A stretch of 64,000 nucleotides of DNA from Sambucus nigra (GCA_949130495.1 OX422215.1:531447755-531511754); one strand, 5' to 3'; counted from the stretch's first letter, positions 34,520-46,437 are shown. Translations and numbers: made by a program. The notes: a model not told the origin generated them from the letters alone.

Positions 34520-36882
34520 GACTGATAAGAGACCTACAGAAGCTCATGGGAATGCTCACCGCCCTGAATCGGTTCATCTCAAAGTCTTCTGAAAGGTTCC
34601 AACCATTCTTCCAATTGTTAAAGAAAATCAAGGATGTGGAGTGGACCAAGGATTGCTCGAGGGTGTTGGAAGGGATCAAATTTTACCTCAACAAATCGCC
34701 TTTGCTCGTAATCCCTCAAGACAATGAGTCTCTATACCTTTACCTTGCAGTATCCAATCATGATATGAGTTCGTCACTGGTATGCGAGAAAAAGGGGATC
34801 CAATACCCAGTCTATTACGTGAGCGAGACTCTTTTGTACACCGAACAACGATACCTACCACATGAAAATCTCGCCTTCGCACTAGTGGTAGCCTCGAGAA
34901 AATTAAAACACTATTTAGAAGCCCACTCCATCATCGTACTTATGTCCCACCCTCTTAAAGCAGTCCTGAGGAAAGAAAACCTTTCAGGTAAACTGTCAAA
35001 GTGGTCAGTCGAGCTCGGGCGATTTGATATTCAGTTCCATCCAAGGACTGTCATCAAAGGGCAGGTTCTCACCAACTTCATCACTGAGTTTAGGGAAGAA
35101 CAGCCTCACAACCAGCCCCAGACTAGTCATCAGAGTGAAGTTCCACTAGCGTCAGGCGTCTGGAGATTATACATTGATGAAGCCTCTAATTCCAGAGGGG
35201 AAGGAGTAGGAATTGTATTGGTTACTCCCGAAGATGAAATACTCAAGAAAGGCATCGGTCTTGTATTTGAACCCTCCAATAACGAAGCAAAATATGAGGC
35301 ACTTATCGCAGGACTTCATAAAGCACGGATGGTAGGAGCAAAGCAACTACAAGTTTTCGGCGACTCATAGTTGGTCTCAACCAGATAAGCGATGATTTCA
35401 ATGCAAAAAATGAAAGGATGGCAGCCTATCTCTCCACTGTCAAAAGGTTGATGGCCAACTTCGAGCACATAAATGTCCAACAGTTTCCAAGGGGGCAAAA
35501 CAGCCGTTCTGATGCCCTAGCAGCCTTGAGCTAAGTAATTAACTCTGACTTAAAGAGGACAATTCTGATTGATTTCCTCGGATAGCCAAGCATCACTAAG
35601 AACACTGAGCTACAAAACCCAGAACATGTTCTTCAGATAGAAATAGCCCCAAGTTGGTTGGACCCCATTAAATATTACTTACAGAATGATGTCCTTCCAA
35701 GGTACAAGAAGACCGCCCACCAAATAAGTGTCAAAGTTGTTCGCTTTCACTTATCTCCGAAGGGAAAGATCCTTCGATGGCCCTTACCTCCAGTGCGTTC
35801 ATCCAAAGGACGTTGAGAGAGTCTTGCATGAACGCCATGAGGAAATCTTTGGGAGTCATATTGGGGGAAGATCATTAGCATTTTGAGCAATGAAAGAAGG
35901 TTACCGGTGGTCGTACATGTAGAAATACGTTAGAACCTACGCTCGAAAATGCAAAAAGTTCCAACTTCACGCACCTATGGCACACCAACCAGTTAGCGAC
36001 CTAATGTCACTTACTAGCCCATGGCCTTTCGCCCAATGGGGTATGGGCATTGTGGGCCCTCTACCAACTGTAGTAAGTAATTGTAAGTATCTATTAGTCG
36101 CAACAGATTACTTCAGCAAATGGATAGAGATAGAGCCACTAGCAAACATTAGAGACACAAACATGATAATATTCATATGGAGAAACATCGTCACTCGTTG
36201 TGGGATCCCCAATACTATCATCACTGATAACGAAACCCAGTTCGAGAGTGGCCGCTTCCAGGGTTTCTGCAGTGACCATAGGATTCGACACTACTTTATC
36301 TCTGTGGCATACCCTCAGAGCAATAGACAGGCTGAGGCTTCTAACAAAATGGTCATCGATGGATTAAAAAAGTGTTAAGATCTAGCTAAGAGACCATAGG
36401 TAAACAAACTACCCCATATCATATGGGCTTACCGCACCACCCCAAGGCGAGCAATTGGAGAGACACCATTCGCACTTACGTATGGGAAGGAGGCAATTAT
36501 CCTTTTGAAAGTTGGCCTCCCTACCATGAGGTCCACTCTGGTCGACCAAGGCCAAAATAATGCAGCATTGCTCCCTAAACTTGACATAGTCGACGAGCGA
36601 AGGGAATTATTTCTATTCAAACTAGAAACCTACCAGCAATAGCTAGCAAAGCACTATAATAAAAAATTCAATCCAAGAACATTCCAGGATGAGGACTACG
36701 TCCTAAGGAAAGTTCTTGGCAGCACTGTGAAACCATCGGATGGAAAGATAGGATCAAACTGGGAGGAACCTTTCAAGGTGATAAAAGATGACCTACAAGG
36801 AGACTACCACTTAAAAACACTGAAGGGTAGGGAAATACCAAGAGCTTGGAATGCAGCCAACTTGAAGAAATTCTACTTCTAG
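34520..36882 (+). pseudogene. pol: E5 pol remnant: RNase H, second RNase H, integrase
   Basis: The open part 34546-35370 holds the gypsy RNase H (about 34700-35090) and the start of the archaeal-type RNase H (from about 35158, W-R-L-Y-I-D). In the latter the catalytic Glu of N-E-A-E-Y has become Lys (N-E-A-K-Y). A TAG at 35368 and a frameshift follow. Integrase sequence runs about 35640-36882 with stops; the catalytic core is open at 35977-36378, but the first catalytic Asp (G-I-D-L-V-G in E1) is Gly here (G-M-G-I-V-G). The second Asp (T-D-N-E) and the Glu (Q-A-E-A) are kept. The frame ends in K-K-F-Y-F at 36882. Catalytically dead. Confidence 0.85.
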
Positions 36883-37551
36883 ATTTATTTTTTATTTTTG
36901 TGAACTTAATGTTGAATTTTCAATACTTTTTCTATTAATAAGATTTGTTTGGCATTGGCATTTTATAAAGTGTTGATTTTCGCAACTACATATAGTATAT
37001 GCACCCTTTCCAAGCTATAGGCTTCCTTCTTAACAAGCAAAACTATGCTCACAAGAAACTTATTGGCTAAAATAGCAGGGCCGATATGTAATGACCCTCC
37101 TCAGGCATTTGCCAATTAACATGACTGACCTCCTAGATTTCCCCTGGAAATACATGAAGCCCTATAGGGGACCCTTAGGCAACATAGCCAACCCAGGTTG
37201 GTCGCCGACATTATCTGGCCCAATAATCCTGCTCGGATAGAATATCCGATACCAGGTGTATCCTCGCTATTGCCTCACTTAGGCCTGAGGCAGTGTGACT
37301 ACACGACCTAAAAGGTAAAGTAAGGTAGAATGGTACACTTAAAGAATATTGGACTGGGGGGATACTCACTTGACAACCAACTCTGCCTAAGTCATATCTA
37401 GTCAGCTGGAAGAGCCCAAGATAACTAAACATGAGATAAATGAAGTAAAAAATAACACAACACATGTTTAGTAGGAAAATCGCCTAAAACATACATATTT
37501 TATTACATCATTACATGTACAAAGAGTTACATATGCTAAGTGATTCAAACC
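36883..37551 (+). other. E5 spacer between pol and the opposite-strand gene
   Basis: No convincing ORF and, unlike E1 and E8, no tandem array visible. Confidence 0.5.
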
Positions 37552-38505
37552 CTAATGAGGACCAGGTCGCTGAGCGAGGTAGTCAGCTACTCGTGTTCTT
37601 CGACCATCATCTGGGTTAGGAGCGAATTTTTCCTCGACTTCATCTAAACTTGGCTCTAGAAGTTGTCTTGGGATCGCATCTATAGGAATCTAGCGATCAT
37701 CCCTTCTGAATGGGTTAGGCATCAAAGTTAAGGGAGATATTTCATGCCTATACCAAATAACAGATTTCCTCGGAACTTGCAACTCCCTGAGGGCACTCAG
37801 CCACCCTCTTATGAAAGTTAACTCCTCGACCTCCTTCAAATTTGTTGGAGCATCAGTCCAACCCTGTCCATAGCCATCAGCACACGACTTCTGAGGACCA
37901 TTTTTGAACCACTATCTCAACCTAGTAACATCTCGTTGAAGCTCGCCCGTAATCACATATGCTCGAATGAAATCCCCTTTCAGCTCGACAATCTCCCTCT
38001 GAGAACTACTGAGGTTTCCAGCTCATTGTATCATCGATGATGAAGAACTGTGGGTAAGCAACGGGACTGTGCTCGATGCATTCTCCCTCACACTCTAAGA
38101 ACTGCGGGGAAGGTTTCCAGCTCGTTGTGTCATTGATGATGAAGAACATTGGATAAGAAACATAACTGTGCTCGGCACATTCCCCCTCAAGCGGGTGAGC
38201 TCGTGCTTCAATGTATTATTTTCTTGTTGGAGCATCTCGCCGACCAAGTTGATTTCAGATGATTCTTGGAGCTTCGGTTTAAGAGCATTGACCTCTTCTT
38301 GAACAGAGGTGTCAATCTCACTCATTTGCTTGAGTCTTTCTTTTAACTTAGTAACCAGCTCGAATTGGTTCTTGTAGTCCTAGATCCTTGATCGAAAACA
38401 CTTGAAAACTCTTATAAAGGAACGATGGACTTGGTCGCTCACATTAGTACCAAGGATTTGTCCTAGACGAGAAGTAGTCGAGATATATTCCTCAAGATCA
38501 ATAAG
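37552..38505 (-). pseudogene. E5 opposite-strand gene, 3' module (coiled coil), decayed
   Basis: Degenerate minus-strand frame preceded by a splice acceptor ATTTGTAG ending at 38506. It encodes coiled coil with Q-E-N-N-T-L-K-H-E-L, then a G-W-L-S-A-L motif and a basic C-terminus ending at 37552 (Q-R-P-G-P-H). Homologous to E1 9093-10364, including the acceptor position. Stops interrupt it. Confidence 0.6.
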
Positions 38506-39290
38506 CTACAAATGATACAAGCATTGAGAATAAATAGATCAATATATGAAAAGGAATAGAGCTTCATTTTGTTAAAACCAAAATAGTTTAGGTACAACTA
38601 CATAAGCGAGAAAAAGAGAATAATAGAAATATAAAAAATACAAGGGCACCATAAAAAAAACTAGTTGGCAACCTCAGTCTGCTCTGAGGATGCTGGCTTC
38701 TTCTCCTTATCGGCAGCAGTTTCATTTACACCTCCCTCGGATGTAATTTCCACCATTCCCTGTTCGATGGGAGCATCAACAGTAGTAGTTGGGACAGTTG
38801 GAACACCTTCATTGGTATCACGAGGAGGCACACCCTTAATAACAGGTTTCGGACCAGGGTCGTGCTCATCGAAGAGAGGGGAATTAACATCCACCTCGGT
38901 AGCGAGAAAAGCCCTGTCCCAACCTTTCTTGAAGTTGAACTGACTGATGTAGCTAATTTGAGCCTCAACATCCTCGTATGCTGTGAGCCACCCAGCATTG
39001 TAAGAGCTCTCCTTGATGGTGGAGGCCTCAAATTCCATATTTTTCATCTTGTCAATAAGATTTTTATTCTCCTTAACCACCGCCAGCTTGCTCGTGCAAA
39101 TCACGTCATAGGACTACCTCAACTCCTGCAGTTCTTTAAATGCTACCTCATTTCCTTTGTTAGCTTCATCCAAGGTAAGATCAGAATATTTTTTAGCAGC
39201 ACTAGCAAATTTTAGACTCACGTCTAGCTCAGAATTTCTCCTTATCGACTCGTCACGACTGCGATAGAGGATGGTCAAATCAGACACAAA

Positions 39291-39369
39291 CTGCAGAGAA
39301 GTAAGAAAACATTAGCGAAAAAGGTATGGAAAAGAAAATTACAGAGTAAAGAAATAAAAGTAGACTTAC
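39291..39369 (-). other. Intron 2 of the E5 opposite-strand gene
   Basis: Donor TTG|GTAAGT and acceptor TCTCTGCAG; 79 nt, phase 0, same position as E1 11381-11463. Confidence 0.75.
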
Positions 39370-40152
39370 CAAGTCTAGCCCTTGACTCGCTTTTAGGGCT
39401 AACTGGTCGGTCCCCATACTCGATAACCTCTGGCAGTCTGCTGGCAAGACTGTTCTCTCGAGCACTACCGAAGCCAGCTGGGAATAAGAGTGACAGAAAC
39501 CCCCTCAGCCAAGGTAGATATGGGCACTAAGGGTTGTCCCTTCTTTATCCTCACTTCTTTTCTCCTCCTATCTTCTTATTGCTCCTTCTTCTCGATTTCA
39601 GCCCTCTTCCTCTCTTCATATCTCTCCCTCATCAATGCCTCCTCCTTCTTCTTCCTCTACTTTTCATGATCCACGGTTTGGGAGCCAGTGGAAATGTCCT
39701 CACTCCCAGACTTTTGCTTCTTTAGCCTGAGAGCCAGAGCAATATTATCCTCATCATCATCCTGGATCAAATTCTTCCTAGGGGAAACATAATCTCCTCG
39801 CTAGAACTCTCCGAACTCTCTTCTAAACTGGAAGATCCCTCACCACTCGAACTCTCCTCACTGGAATCACACTCAGCTCCACCGTTGTCACCTCCTACAC
39901 TGCCTTCACTAAAGCTACTCTCCTCTTCATCCAATTGAATTGGCTCAAAAACGACCTCTTTTAGGATATCAAGGGGAGAAATGCTATCAACAGGTCGGGC
40001 AATGAAGTTGGTTCCTGTGTTTTTATACTCTAAAATGAAAGCAACCGATCTCGAATACTCGTCGCCAACCAGAGGTTCCCCTATCTTCCAAGCTTTTATC
40101 AGCTCAGCAGCTCAGATTTTATGGGGAGCAGGTTTTAAGTTCTTTGCCTTCG

Positions 40153-40231
40153 CTGAAAAAGGAAAAAAAGAGGACATAACAGAAAGAACGCATTAAAAGG
40201 AAATCGATAAGCAATACAAGAAAATATCTAC
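40153..40231 (-). other. Intron 1 of the E5 opposite-strand gene
   Basis: Donor ACATAG|GTAGAT and acceptor CCTTTTTCAG with a T-rich tract; 79 nt, phase 1, and the frame closes across it. Same position as E1 12134-12231. Confidence 0.75.
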
Positions 40232-40755
40232 CTATGTACTCATCCCCGAAGAAAGGAATCTTAGGTCCCTTGTACCTAGTTCCTTCAGTCTGGGAATGGA
40301 ACTACCCGTTCCTGGCAATAAAGCCTTCGTACCAAAAATCCTTATGGGAATCAGGTAGATTGACTACCAACAACCTATCAGGACTCCTAGCTTTTAAATA
40401 AAGGAGACCTGAGCTCATTCGAGAAAAGGTATAACAATAGCTGATTTCAGTGAGACCTAAATTGGTGCCATAGAGCTGATTGATCCTATGTATTCCATTA
40501 ACAATTCTCTAAACATTTGGAGAATATTGGGTAGGGACTATGTAGAAATAACTAAAGAAGTGTAAAAATAGGCGATTTGGGGGAAAAGTTAGACCCCTTG
40601 ATACAACAAGAGAACATGAATCCAATGCTCGTCCTCAATGTCTCGAACATTGTGAGGAATAGGGGCACATTCAATGTCCAACCAGTTGGGGATGTTATAG
40701 AACTCCCTAAACTCATCAACAGATCTATCACCTATCTTGGCAATTGAAAAACCCT

Positions 40756-41149
40756 AGTAGCGATAGAAAAGAAATCTCAACAGTAAAGAAAGGAGAAGAA
40801 GTTTTAAAGACTTATAAAGTAAGAATCAGCCTGAGATGATGCAAGGCCACAAGAAAGGAAGATGGAAAGACAAGGAAAAGCTCAAAGACGAAAGGTAAGA
40901 CATAAAATCAAAAAGGTGCACTAAGGAGCAAACGATATCTCGAGAATTTGAAAAAGCGACGTCAAAAATGCCTTCTTCAAACAATTTTAAACCCTCTTGA
41001 TGATGACGTATGGAGAACAAAGTAGATCTGACGCCTGAATCTCTTAGGAAGAGACTTATCACTCCCCGAAGCTTCACTCAATTCACAAAAGTCTCGTCAG
41101 AGCTATTATTTAAAATTATTGAGCCCAAATTGTGACCTAAAAATTTTAG
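40756..41149. other. E5 region upstream of the opposite-strand gene
   Basis: No gene. By position it should contain the antisense promoter and the polypurine tract of E5; neither is clear. Confidence 0.4.
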
Positions 41150-41587
41150 GTGGAATTGTGGGTACCTCGCCCATTTTTGTAGGCCCGAAGAAGTATTCGA
41201 ACTGAGCCTTATTGAAAATAGGGAGAGCCCGGCCCAAACTCCAAAGCCTAAAAAACAGTTAGTTAGCAATGACCCATCATGTTCCTAAAATCTCTCATGA
41301 GATATTCTAGGGATAGTGGGCTAACGTGGGGGTGCCCAACACCCCCACTCTTCGAAGGTGACTTGTATATATTGTATCCATGTCCCGTAGAAAAGGGTAT
41401 GTAGAAGAGAATACTCCTCTGGAGAAAAGAGAAATATAAACTGAGAGCACCACCGTGGACGTAGGCAATTTGCCGAACCACGTACATCTTGCGTTGTGTG
41501 TGATTATGACTATTCTTATTCTTGCTCTTTATTTTTTTGGTGATTGCATTCGCTTACAATTTGTGCTGATATTTCTTACCACCACAA
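41150..41587 (+). repeat. Probable E5 3' LTR (limits uncertain)
   Basis: Contains a 9-bp-arm hairpin, a TATA box (TATATATT, 41366-41373) and a U5-like CGTAGGC segment near 41460, in the order expected of a Tat LTR promoter. The start is not fixed; the end is taken near ACCACCACA. Confidence 0.4.
41326..41348 (+). promoter_or_regulatory. Hairpin upstream of the E5 LTR TATA box
   Basis: GTGGGGGTG, loop CCCAA, CACCCCCAC: perfect 9-bp arms, 17 bases before the TATA box. Confidence 0.75.
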
Positions 41588-41624
41588 AAACCAAATTTAA
41601 ATATCACATAATAAAGTAGTGTAA

Positions 41625-41639
41625 CCTTCTCTAATACCA
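41625..41639 (-). promoter_or_regulatory. Primer-binding site of E6
   Basis: TGGTATTAGAGAAGG on the minus strand immediately after the LTR, a variant of the initiator-Met complement. Confidence 0.6.
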
Positions 41640-42300
41640 ATTTAAAGATGCATGGTCATATGAATCGTTCGTATATTAGGTTATGCAAATAAATTTTTAA
41701 CCAAATTTTATCTTGATTATAATTAGGTGTGCATGTAAGATAATGTCCAACACAAAATATGCCAAATTAAACCAAGCCAAGCACAAGAAGAAATTAAGGG
41801 AAAAATCCTTTTCGAGCAAACCCATATTTTAGCACTGCTAAAGAGTTTAACACACTTAGTGACTTGAAGACTACTTAGATGTCCACTAAGTATAAAGCAT
41901 GGGTTTTAAATCTTCAATAAATGAGGCACAGCCCTGCACCGTCCATAGGAAGCATCTCTTCCCTCAGTATCCATCGATCAGCCTCAGGATACAAAATCCT
42001 TTCTTCTTCAGCAATAGAGTTGCAGCTCCACACAATTCAACTGTAGAGAAACCTATACAATGGTTGGATACAGTGTATGGAAATTAGGTTAGAAAAAATT
42101 CAACAAATCATATTAAGGATTTGGAAAAAAAAGTGTTTCTAAAAAACAAAAGGAAGAAGACTTTCGGTGCAGGTATTACAATTAATTTTCTCTAAAAGAG
42201 TTCTGTAAAACAGTCCAAAAGAAGCCTTATTATAATAAAACACGAATTTTGAGGTGACAAACTTATTCGAATGAAAATAGGACTTTGTTTGAATGAAAGC

Positions 42301-43450
42301 TGTAAGAGAAAATATTTTGAATTTGTATATAGCTTAGGCTTGTATATGCATTTTGGTATATTTAGTGTATCCCGTTACAAAGAGACACGCATCAACACAT
42401 TGAACACAACTCCATCATCTCCAAGTTTAAGACTCCTACACATATCATGAAGGCATAAATAGTTTTGGAGCTCATAATTATTCATATTTATATTTAGGAT
42501 GTATTTTTTATAAAAAAAACTGAGGCTGTACTTTTAAGACTTAAAAAATAATTGGCCTCATTCAAATGAGTTTAGAACTCGTTCGAACGAAATTGCCATT
42601 TCGTTTGAAGGTCGTTAGATCTTTTTTTCTAAAGAACATCTAATGAGATTGCACTGCTTTACAAGAACTTCTCATTAGAAGCTTGCTATATGTAGATATC
42701 AAATGAAATGCCTTTATTGTTAGAATGAACAATTGTTATCATTTGAACGAACTGGCTTTGTCTTCGAACGACCTTTATTCTTGTTCGTACGAGCTGCCGC
42801 CTCAAATTTTAAGTCAGGTATATACATACCTATTTTGAAACCTTTTTGCATGGTACTTTGGAAAAAACGTGAACAAAATATCCAAACCAAAGTTTTTCAT
42901 ATTTTATGTTATTAAGACACTTTTGATTCACAAACTTTACATCCCCAAATATTTTGTGAATCCTTTTGAATCCCTAGAAAGTTTTTTTATCTTGAATCCA
43001 CCTTATGGAGAGTATTCTCTACGACTGAACTTGTGACCCAAAGGATCACGGGTAAAGGAAGAATAAAGGCTGATTGGTGGATACCGAGGTTAGATCGCTA
43101 CCTGTGGACGACTCTGGACTGAGCCGTTTTCTTTCAGAAGTTTTAAAGACACTATGAGTTATACTTAGTCAGTCTATGTAATTTGTAAGTTGATAGTCAT
43201 ATAAAACAATCTAAAGTGTCGTATATAGGTTTTTCCATGTAAAGGAATTTTTCCTCATCTCTGAGTGTTTGCAAGTTTTGTTTGATACTTACAATTATAT
43301 GTTTAGAACACTATTTCCATGTACACAATAATTTAATCAAAGATTAAAATTCGGTAAAAATTGGATTTACGTGTTAGGATTCAAATTAAAAATGCAAAAA
43401 TAGAATTTTTTATTGTGACCGTCCTTGTCGGGCGTGTTCACGTGCTCACA
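42301..43450 (+). repeat. Plus-strand copia-type LTR inserted in E6
   Basis: Starts TGTAAGAGAAA, ends GTGCTCACA, 1150 bp, followed two bases later by a primer site. It shares the TTCGAACGA motif style with E3/E6 (palindrome TCGTTCGAACGA at 42579-42590) but is a different family. No 5-bp duplication is seen at the two junctions, and the interior of the element is gone after about 43477. Confidence 0.65.
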
Positions 43451-43452
43451 AG

Positions 43453-43464
43453 TGGTATTAGAGC
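43453..43464 (+). promoter_or_regulatory. Primer-binding site after the inserted LTR
   Basis: TGGTATTAGAGC, one mismatch from the initiator-Met complement. The E6 sequence resumes about 13 bases later, so this is a truncated element, not a clean solo LTR. Confidence 0.65.
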
Positions 43465-43964
43465 ATCCACTCTTACAAAAATAAGGTTTCATTTTAACGT
43501 GGTTCGAACATAAGGCTTATTTGTTCGATCAACTTTCCAACGAGAGTTTTTCTATCAAACAGAGACCACTTTGTTTTATGCTCATTAGAAGTTCGTTCTA
43601 ACAAAATTAGAGTTCGTTCCAATGAAATTATCCCTCGTTCGAACGAGAACCAGGTCCCGTTCTAACGAAAAATAAAAAAATTTATTTTCAAAATCCTTTT
43701 ATGAAAAAAAATGCCTCAAGAAAAAATAAAACATCCTAGAATATAATTAACTAAGAAATCAAAATCACAAAATCCGTATATCTCCATAAAGTGTTCATGG
43801 CAATTCCAATGGCTTGAAATTCGAAAACGATGCTCGATCACTAACAAGTCTTCAAACGATCACAGAGGCAAATGGAGATGTAGTGTTTGGTTTATAATTT
43901 TAGTTTGTAATGGGATAAGTAAAAATAACTAAGTTGCGAGAAATTATAATATCTTAATATTACA

Positions 43965-45973
43965 AATAAATACATATCCTATTGATTGCATCCCCACGCT
44001 GTCACATCCTGAGATCACCAAAGGAATTGGCTTGCTTTTTTCCTTTGATATCCATATTTCATAAAGTGTGATAATGGGCATAATATTGATTGATCTCCCT
44101 TCGTCTAATAGTGCTCATGGGAAACTAAGCCCATTCGCTAATGCAGTCACGTTAAAGGTCTATTATTGAAGAAAGGTAGCTATCTATATACTTCTAAGAA
44201 CACCACTTCTGGAGTATACCTCTTGATGAGTCTGCCAATAAGCCCATGCCAATTGATTAGGGGTCTCCTCTGTCTTGAACATCTTCAATGATATTCTTAG
44301 TGATTACCAATCTTATTTTAGCTATAATCCTAATTTGGTCAAATAACCACTTGAACTTTAGGCTCTTAGCAATTGTCACGCATTCTGAGTCTATCTCTAC
44401 CTCATAGTTATGTGCATTACAAATATATTCAGCTTCTAAAGTTCCTACTTTATTCAATGCGAGCACTACACTCATATTACCTTCTTTGATTTCCAACTCT
44501 TCCTCCCATTCACACTTGTAATCAATAGTAGCCAAGCTAAGCATAAAATCATCAGACGCTTGGTTTTTTTCTCTCATTCTATAGAGATCAATATTTCTTC
44601 CAAATTATGCGAAACAACCATGTTTGCAAACTTAAATTGGTGGGCCAATAGTGGACTATCATTTACATCGAAAAGAGGTATTTGAAGATTACCGCTAGCA
44701 ATTTGATCGTTTATTATCTCACATAAAAAAATAAAAATCTTTTATTGAGTGTTGAACTATTTGGTGCAACTCACATAATTTTGCATCATATTTATCTATT
44801 GTTATGGGTACTTCATTGAGTAGGTTGGGTGGTCCTACTACTCCTTATTGCACAAATGTCCTAAAGAAATCCACATCTTCCTCCACATGGAAAGGAAGGA
44901 GAGAACAACACCCCCAAACTACATATTCCCTACTCCTCCATTCTTTGATTTCCCTTAGACACCTTTATTCCCTTTGGGACCATCATTAATATAGTTTATA
45001 GCTTGCCTACTAGAAACCTAGATCCTTCCTTGTTGAGGGACTGCTTGGGCGTGCCTTTAGTTTTAGAATCAATTCAATGTTTCTCGTCGCTCTGGTAAAT
45101 TATTGGAACGTGCCTTCATGCATCTCATTGATCAAATTAATTTTGTATAATTTGAGGAAACCTTCTGAACAAATCTTCAATAACCTGGCCTCCTCATGAA
45201 TGTCTAAATCTCTCTCTAAAATGTTTAATGTACTTCATTAGCTCCTTGCCAGGTTTTTAGACCTTTTAGGCCGAATGCCTCAAAATGAATTCATCTTTAA
45301 ATACAAAGAACTTTTAGAGGAGTTGATTGTGCATTTCTTCCCAAGTGGGGATGATGTTTGGTTCTAAATGAGAGTACCATGAGTAAGACTTTCCAATGAG
45401 AGTCTTTGATAACTCCCACAGCCTCATATTTTTGTCATTACAATGCATGTCAAGGTACTCAACAAACCTTTTGACGTGTTCCTTAGTATTCTCTCCTTTA
45501 CCATTGAACTTGATAAAATTTGGTGGAATATACCCGTCTGGGTAGGGTATGTCATTGATATTGCTAGGAACGGATTTTTTAATTCTTGTAAAAAAGATGA
45601 GACTCGGTCTGTTTGAGCAAGAGAAGCTTTTAACTTCTTACAGAGTAACTTGTTTCTAAGGTGACTCCTCCACCCCAACTTTATTAGCCAAAGGATATGC
45701 AAAAGGAATGGGAGGTTACTCGGCCACTACTTTTTTAGCGGGTGATTCTGGCACAACCACTCCCGTGGTAGTAGTAACCACAGGTGTGAAACAAACTTGC
45801 CCTAGGGTTTCTATATCCAAGTTGTGTTGCTTAGTAAAATCAAAGAACAAACTCATGGTGTTCATCCTTATTAGATATGGAGATGAATCTGAGTTACTCG
45901 TCTTTCCAACGAAGGTAACATGCCATCTGATATACCCGTTTATATCCTCGGCTTGGTTTAAGATTAACTCCAA
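43965..45973 (-). pseudogene. Gypsy gag-protease remnant, minus strand
   Basis: Read leftward from 45973. A Gag region (45560-45240) has F-N-G-K-E-N-T-x-E-H and S-W-Y-S-H-L, typical of plant gypsy capsid domains. Farther on, at about 44150-44060, a protease-like L-L-D-E-G-R-S-I-N-I-M-P is seen. The segment 44577-44257 is open but I do not recognise it beyond being between the two. Frames shift several times. The remnant is bounded by E6 on the left and the E8 LTR on the right; no LTR of its own is visible. Confidence 0.65.
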
Positions 45974-45975
45974 AC

Positions 45976-46130
45976 GGACGACCCCTCAGGGGGGGGGCCT
46001 TCACCAAGCTCCAGACGACCCCTCAGGGGGCCGACCCTTCACCAGGCTCCGGACGACCCCTCAGGGGGCCGACCCTTCACCAGGCTCCGGACGACCCCTC
46101 AGGGGGCCGATCCTTCACTAGGCTCCCGAC
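45976..46130 (+). repeat. 38-bp tandem repeat, 4 copies, in the E8 LTR
   Basis: GACGACC starts at 45977, 46014, 46052, 46090 and 46128, a 37-38-bp period. Units are very GC-rich and contain CCCCTCAGGGGG, an inverted repeat. Confidence 0.9.
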
Positions 46131-46407
46131 GATCCTCCGAGGGTACGACAGTACGAGGCCAGAATTGGGCCAGACTCACTACTGGAAGGAACTTTGCCCT
46201 CGGCCTCGGCTCATAGGCCGAGGGTGACATCATCACAACGCGTGGTTTGGGAGACGCGTGGAACAGTGCGCGTGAGGATCACATGGCACGTGGGAGACCG
46301 TTATAACAAAATCACACCCTCACGTGAGGGAATATTATGTCATCATTCGGCATCTACAGGTGTCAACAGGGGATTGGCTAGATCATCATTCACATGCACC
46401 ATGCATA

Positions 46408-46434
46408 CTTGGGGGGTACATTACACCCCCCAAG
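46408..46434 (+). promoter_or_regulatory. Hairpin directly upstream of the E8 LTR TATA box
   Basis: Arms CTTGGGGGG and CCCCCCAAG (perfect, 9 bp) with a 9-base loop. The TATA box begins four bases later. Confidence 0.8.
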
Positions 46435-46437
46435 ACC

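Larger units (their letters stand above)
38661..40755 (-). pseudogene. E5 opposite-strand spliced gene, homologue of E1 10536-12736
   Basis: Exon 1 (about 40755-40232) encodes the same N-terminal domain as E1: in one frame or its neighbour it keeps R-I-V-N-G, N-Q-L-Y-G-T and L-L-V-V-N-L-P, with a frameshift near 40580 and no clear ATG. Exon 2 (40152-39370) carries G-D-E-Y and F-I-A-R-P-V motifs shared with E1, then a serine/glutamate-rich region. Exon 3 (39290-38661) encodes coiled coil, a K-K-G-W-D motif and an F-x-x-H-D-P-G-P motif, ending at 38661. Both introns sit exactly where E1 has them. The protein is highly diverged from E1 while the exon structure is kept. Function unknown. Confidence 0.7.
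34520..41587 (+). mobile_element. E5: 5'-truncated Tat-type gypsy element
   Basis: Begins abruptly at the end of RT/start of RNase H and keeps both RNase H domains, integrase, the opposite-strand gene and a probable 3' LTR. The 5' LTR, gag, protease and most of RT are missing. It is strongly diverged from E1 and E8, so it represents a separate Tat family. Confidence 0.8.
41643..43964 (-). repeat. E6: copia LTR on the minus strand, split by another LTR
   Basis: Starts TGTAATATTAAG at 43964; aligns with the E3 LTRs over 43964-43478 and 42300-41643. The two halves join in the E3 alignment when 42301-43477 is removed, giving an LTR of about 1.15 kb. It holds a perfect 14-bp palindrome CTCGTTCGAACGAG at 43634-43647. 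Little of the element interior survives (about 41588-41624). Confidence 0.75.

Noticed and set aside
42301..43477. DNA transposon with 8-bp terminal inverted repeats
   Set aside because: The interior is a typical LTR followed by a tRNA primer site, and there is no transposase or target duplication.
45708..46121. Plus-strand ORF of 137 codons
   Set aside because: Its left half is antisense to the gypsy gag remnant and its right half is the translated 38-bp LTR tandem repeat.
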